NCBI GenBank assembly: GCA_009699615.1
Contig: WLNV01000003.1
Span: 1-23,527, forward strand
Source of the DNA: Actinomycetota bacterium
Lineage (GTDB): Bacteria > Actinomycetota > Thermoleophilia > Solirubrobacterales > Solirubrobacteraceae
DNA: 23,527 bases
Direction: 5' to 3'
The translations under genes and the position numbers were made by a program. Shown here piece after piece: positions 20,489 through 23,527 of the stretch (position 1 is the first letter of the stretch; the number at the start of each line of letters is the position of its first letter). Under the pieces are notes generated by a model that saw only the letters and a program-made list of their open reading frames with translations, searched no databases and was not told the DNA's origin.

Positions 20489-22021
20489 ATGCCTTCTGTA
20501 GTTCCTTCCCGGCATGCGAAGCTGATCTTCACGGTCGTGATCGCCGCCGCTGCGGTTTGTGCGCATGCTGGCCCGGCGTCCGCAGCAGCGCTGAACTGGC
20601 AATCCTGCAGCAAGCCGCAGTTCGATCGGTGGAAGCAGGTCGATGGATGGGCTCTTCCGAGCTTTGATTGCGCCACCCTCACGCGCCCGCTTGACCGCAG
20701 CCAGCCGAACGGCAAGAAGGTCAAGCTGGCGGTCGTGAAACTGCCAGCCAACGGCACTCCCGCGGAGCGGAAGGGCACGCTCTTCATGAACCCCGGCGGC
20801 CCCGGCCAAACGGGCGTTGGGCTGTCGGAGATGGTCTACTTGCTGCCCCCCGAGGTTCGGGCGGCGTTTGATTTCGTCAGCTACGACCCTCGTGGCATCG
20901 GCGCTTCAACACCCGCTCTCTCAGGGCGCGGCTGCAACATCCCAAAGCCCACACGCCCGGTTACAGGATCGGTTGATTGGCGCAAGGTTCTTGCCGCGCG
21001 GCAGAAGCAGGTTTCTCATTACAACTCGCTCTGCTTCAAGGCGAACCGCGCCTTGGTCGAGAACGGCGGCAGCATCGACGGGGCCTACGACCTCGACGCC
21101 ATGCGCGCCGCGGTCGGCGACAGCAAGATCACCTACTGGGGAATCTCGTACGGCACGCTGCTCGGCTCCACCTACGCCCAGCTTTTCCCAAACCGCGTCC
21201 GTGGAATGGTCTTCGACGGCAACATGGATCCACAGGGCACGCTTTACGGAATCAGCGCCGGCGCGGTGGCCCCTGACCACTCGATCGGCTTCTTCCTCTT
21301 GGCAAACGGCCTGAAGTCGAAGTTTGATCAGGTGATGGCGCAGCTGAACAAGCACACGATCGCACTAGAGGGGAACAAGCGCTACACACGCTGGGATCTA
21401 CTCGACGTTCTTAACGACGACGTCGACTTCTACCCGGTAACCGGCGACCAGAGCTGGGCGCAGGCAAAGCAGGCCGTCACCTATTCGTGGAACGCGCTTT
21501 TCGGCTCGACCAGCGAGAAGGTCGCCGCGCGCAAAGCCCTCACAGCACCCGACCTGCGCAGCCCCACTACCGGCACCGCTGGAAGTCATTGGTCGGCGGT
21601 CGTCTGCCAGGACTACGCCGATCGAACCTCAAACTCGCGCCAGCAGAACCGCCTTCGCTGGATCACTAAAGAAGGTCCGATCTATGGCGGCTCGCTCGGC
21701 GTCGATTACCTCACCACCTGTAACGGATACGGCGGAGCACGACCTAACGCAGTTCCGCGGCCGAAGCGCTTCGGGCCGCCGATCGCGGGCATCATCTCCA
21801 ACACGACGCGCGACGGCGAGACGCCCTACCAGTGGGCGGTGAACATGGCCCGCACATACCCGACGATGCGGGCGATCACCTTGGTCGGCGGCATACACGG
21901 AACCTTCGGGCTCAGCCAGTCGACTTGCGTGGACACGCCGATCGCCAACTTCCTCGTCACCGGTTCGCTTCCCGCGGTTGACCTCGCCTGCCCGTTCTCT
22001 CCCCCGCCTTCAGCGCCGTAA
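20489..22021 (+). CDS. Secreted alpha/beta hydrolase, TAP-like peptidase (S33 family)
   Basis: 510 aa. A signal peptide covers residues 1-33 (hydrophobic core, ending PASAAA). The architecture matches actinobacterial tripeptidyl aminopeptidase/proline iminopeptidase-like enzymes: oxyanion motif NPGGPG (101-106), DPRGIG (133-138), nucleophile S220 in GISYGT, acid D442 in NTTRDGETP, and H470 in GGIHGT. The C-terminal region corresponds to the TAP-like domain. It likely removes short peptides or cleaves small esters outside the cell. The triad looks complete. ATG 20489 has no SD; TACTGT abuts it, too close for a standard leaderless promoter, so the start is less certain. It is probably monocistronic, with a hairpin after the stop. 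Confidence 0.88.
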   Translation: MPSVVPSRHAKLIFTVVIAAAAVCAHAGPASAAALNWQSCSKPQFDRWKQVDGWALPSFDCATLTRPLDRSQPNGKKVKLAVVKLPANGTPAERKGTLFMNPGGPGQTGVGLSEMVYLLPPEVRAAFDFVSYDPRGIGASTPALSGRGCNIPKPTRPVTGSVDWRKVLAARQKQVSHYNSLCFKANRALVENGGSIDGAYDLDAMRAAVGDSKITYWGISYGTLLGSTYAQLFPNRVRGMVFDGNMDPQGTLYGISAGAVAPDHSIGFFLLANGLKSKFDQVMAQLNKHTIALEGNKRYTRWDLLDVLNDDVDFYPVTGDQSWAQAKQAVTYSWNALFGSTSEKVAARKALTAPDLRSPTTGTAGSHWSAVVCQDYADRTSNSRQQNRLRWITKEGPIYGGSLGVDYLTTCNGYGGARPNAVPRPKRFGPPIAGIISNTTRDGETPYQWAVNMARTYPTMRAITLVGGIHGTFGLSQSTCVDTPIANFLVTGSLPAVDLACPFSPPPSAP

Positions 22022-22026
22022 TAGCT

Positions 22027-22052
22027 GCCGCTCGATCGTCGCCAAGAGCGGC
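22027..22052 (+). terminator. Hairpin after the hydrolase gene, possible terminator
   Basis: GCCGCTC and GAGCGGC form a perfect 7-bp stem with a 12-nt loop, 5 nt after the stop codon. No T run follows. Confidence 0.4.
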
Positions 22053-22138
22053 AAGAACCGATCTGTTCGAACCTCGCCTAGACGAGGCGGAGCGCCCAGG
22101 CTCAGCGTCCACGATTGGTGTGCGGCGGCTGCCGTCGG

Positions 22139-23527
22139 TCAACCAACCATCGACCGGTAGCGCTCGAAGATCGCTTCGCCCGCTGGGCCCAAATCACTTG
22201 TGTGCAGGTCCGGCGTGTAATGGCTAACGAGATCCGGGCGACCGAGATCGAACCCGCTGAAGTGCATCAGTGACACCTGCTCCCCATCGATCAGCAGTTG
22301 TCCGTCGTGCGCGGACAACTGGCTGCGGCCGTGGAGCAAGTTCCAGTAGCCAACGTTGAGCCCGGGGTCGCGGAGCACCTCAGCCTGATCGAAGAAGGCC
22401 GGAGCGAGGTCGAGCCAGCGCTGGTCGTAGGCGACTCCGGCCGCGACATCGACATCGCTACGGGCGGCGGTGCGCGCGGCCCACCAATCAGCGAACGCGA
22501 GGCCCTGCGGCGAGGACGAAACGGCAAGGGCGCCCGCGTTCAAAGTTCCTACAGCGCACAGCAGCATCTCCAGCCCGATCTGATCCGCGTCATCTCCACC
22601 CGGTGCCTTCAGGTGCGGAGTCAGTACGACAGAAGCCCCTCCCCGGATCGAGTCGAGCAGCTCGTCGAGCGGCCCTGTCACGAATGTGTCGGCGTCGAGG
22701 TAGATGACTTGATCCCAACCGCTGCGCAGGAGACTCGCGATCAGTGGCGCTTTTAGCGCCCCCGCCAACTCGGTCGAGCTGCCGTAAGGAACCTGCTGCA
22801 CTGCGAGCGGCAGCTCGGGGTGCCAGCTGTGAAGCGAGTCACGCAACGCCAGCCCGCGGGACTCGAACTTGTCGTCGTAAGTGGTATAGACAACGGTGCC
22901 GCGAGGAAACCGGCAGCGGAGATGGCGGAAAGCGCGGCGGCGCAGCGTGCGAGGGCGATTCGGGCCGAGCCCCAGCGCCTGCTCCGTCGGCTGCTCTAGC
23001 GGCGGCCGCGCGTTGACAACAGCGTTTTCGTTGTGCTCGGCCTCTGCGGGAGCATCCTGCGGAGAAGTCTCCACCGCTTGACCCTCGAACGCGTAGCTCT
23101 CTGACAAGGCGGCCTCAAAGCCCTCATCGAGCAATGCCTGGCGGTACTGGGTCAGCAGCAGCTCGACTCCCCCAAGGTCGGAGACTTGTACCCGCTCGTT
23201 GTAGCGCGTCAGACGCTGAGGGCTCTGTGCATCGAATCCGCTGAACCTCACCAAACTTGCCCGCTCCTCGCCAACCCACGCGATGTCGTCACGCAGCTCG
23301 ACCGGGCGTTCGGTGACGTTCCAGTGGCCAACGTTGCAGCCCGGATCCCGCACCACTCCGACGTCACCAAAGAGGCTGCGAACGAGGTCCAGCCAGCGCT
23401 GTTCCCAGTGGAGCCCTGCCTCCAGATCCCAGCGACAGTGGAGCCGCAGGCGCGCCCACCACCAGGCGAGAAACGCTTCGGTTCTGGAATCGCTGCGGGC
23501 GCCGATGATTCCGCCGTTGTAGACGCC
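22139..23527 (-). CDS. Protein with two glycosyltransferase-like domains (N-terminus outside the window)
   Basis: 462 residues are visible and the frame stays open to the window edge, so the internal GTG at 23356 is not the start. The C-terminal domain (visible residues about 211-462) looks like a GT-A fold, GT8-like: VVYTTYDDKF, a DxD motif in YLDADTF (278-280), then GTLNAGALA and WWAAR, and a conserved tail (LRDPGLNVGYWN, LMHFSGFD, HTSDLG). The visible N-terminal part repeats this tail (GVYNGGIIG, WWWAR, VRDPGCNVGHWN, VRFSGFD, VSDLGG), so the protein carries two copies of the domain joined by an acidic linker of about 60 residues. A DxD for the first copy would lie outside the window. Probable role: sugar transfer to cell-envelope or secreted glycans; donor and acceptor unknown. 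Confidence 0.8.
   Translation of the reverse strand, partial: GVYNGGIIGARSDSRTEAFLAWWWARLRLHCRWDLEAGLHWEQRWLDLVRSLFGDVGVVRDPGCNVGHWNVTERPVELRDDIAWVGEERASLVRFSGFDAQSPQRLTRYNERVQVSDLGGVELLLTQYRQALLDEGFEAALSESYAFEGQAVETSPQDAPAEAEHNENAVVNARPPLEQPTEQALGLGPNRPRTLRRRAFRHLRCRFPRGTVVYTTYDDKFESRGLALRDSLHSWHPELPLAVQQVPYGSSTELAGALKAPLIASLLRSGWDQVIYLDADTFVTGPLDELLDSIRGGASVVLTPHLKAPGGDDADQIGLEMLLCAVGTLNAGALAVSSSPQGLAFADWWAARTAARSDVDVAAGVAYDQRWLDLAPAFFDQAEVLRDPGLNVGYWNLLHGRSQLSAHDGQLLIDGEQVSLMHFSGFDLGRPDLVSHYTPDLHTSDLGPAGEAIFERYRSMVG

Overview
The window is GC-rich DNA, probably from an actinobacterium. Extracytoplasmic proteins with basic C-terminal caps, TANNNT promoters placed directly before start codons and the general gene content would fit Thermoleophilia/Solirubrobacterales, but no gene here fixes the taxon. 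A complete tRNA-Thr(UGU) gene lies at the left edge (75-148).

The dominant structure is an array of tRNA-Thr 3' halves. The 41 bp from the anticodon loop to the acceptor end (107-147 in the intact gene) recur seven more times, all in the same orientation, at 3070, 3241, 4481, 6147, 9638, 10730 and 19983. This is what repeated site-specific integration at a tRNA gene leaves behind (att cores), yet no integrase or transposase gene is visible. Within about 100 bp of each core lie short direct-repeat pairs spaced 10 or 11 bp (one DNA turn), resembling recombinase arm sites. By the sequence to the right of each core the copies fall into classes in the order A-B-C-A-B-C-A-D, so the left 10.7 kb looks like a higher-order tandem repeat of one composite unit.

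From 107 to 10729 the cargo is mostly predicted secreted repeat proteins. There are two beta-propeller (NHL-like) proteins with 14 and 7 repeats, and five pentapeptide-repeat proteins with a common His/Cys-rich N-terminal module and variable C-terminal helices. A DnaQ-like exonuclease sits among them. The pentapeptide genes all carry a TANNNT box 5-6 nt before ATG, suggesting leaderless transcripts.

Between the last two cores (10771-19982) is a different cargo: a leftward catabolic cluster of class-III aminotransferase, APC amino-acid/amine permease, Gfo/Idh/MocA dehydrogenase, FCD-type GntR regulator, ThDP-dependent enzyme, xylose-isomerase-like TIM barrel protein and GlcD-like FAD oxidase. 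Three junctions have 4-nt stop/start overlaps. It probably imports and deaminates an amino compound and then processes the carbonyl/hydroxyacid products; the substrate is not identifiable. A ten-codon leader ORF and a promoter/palindrome/hairpin region suggest regulation at two points.

Right of the last core are a small cupin gene ending 5 bp from the core, a secreted TAP-family (S33) alpha/beta hydrolase, and the C-terminal part of a protein with two glycosyltransferase-like domains running off the window end.
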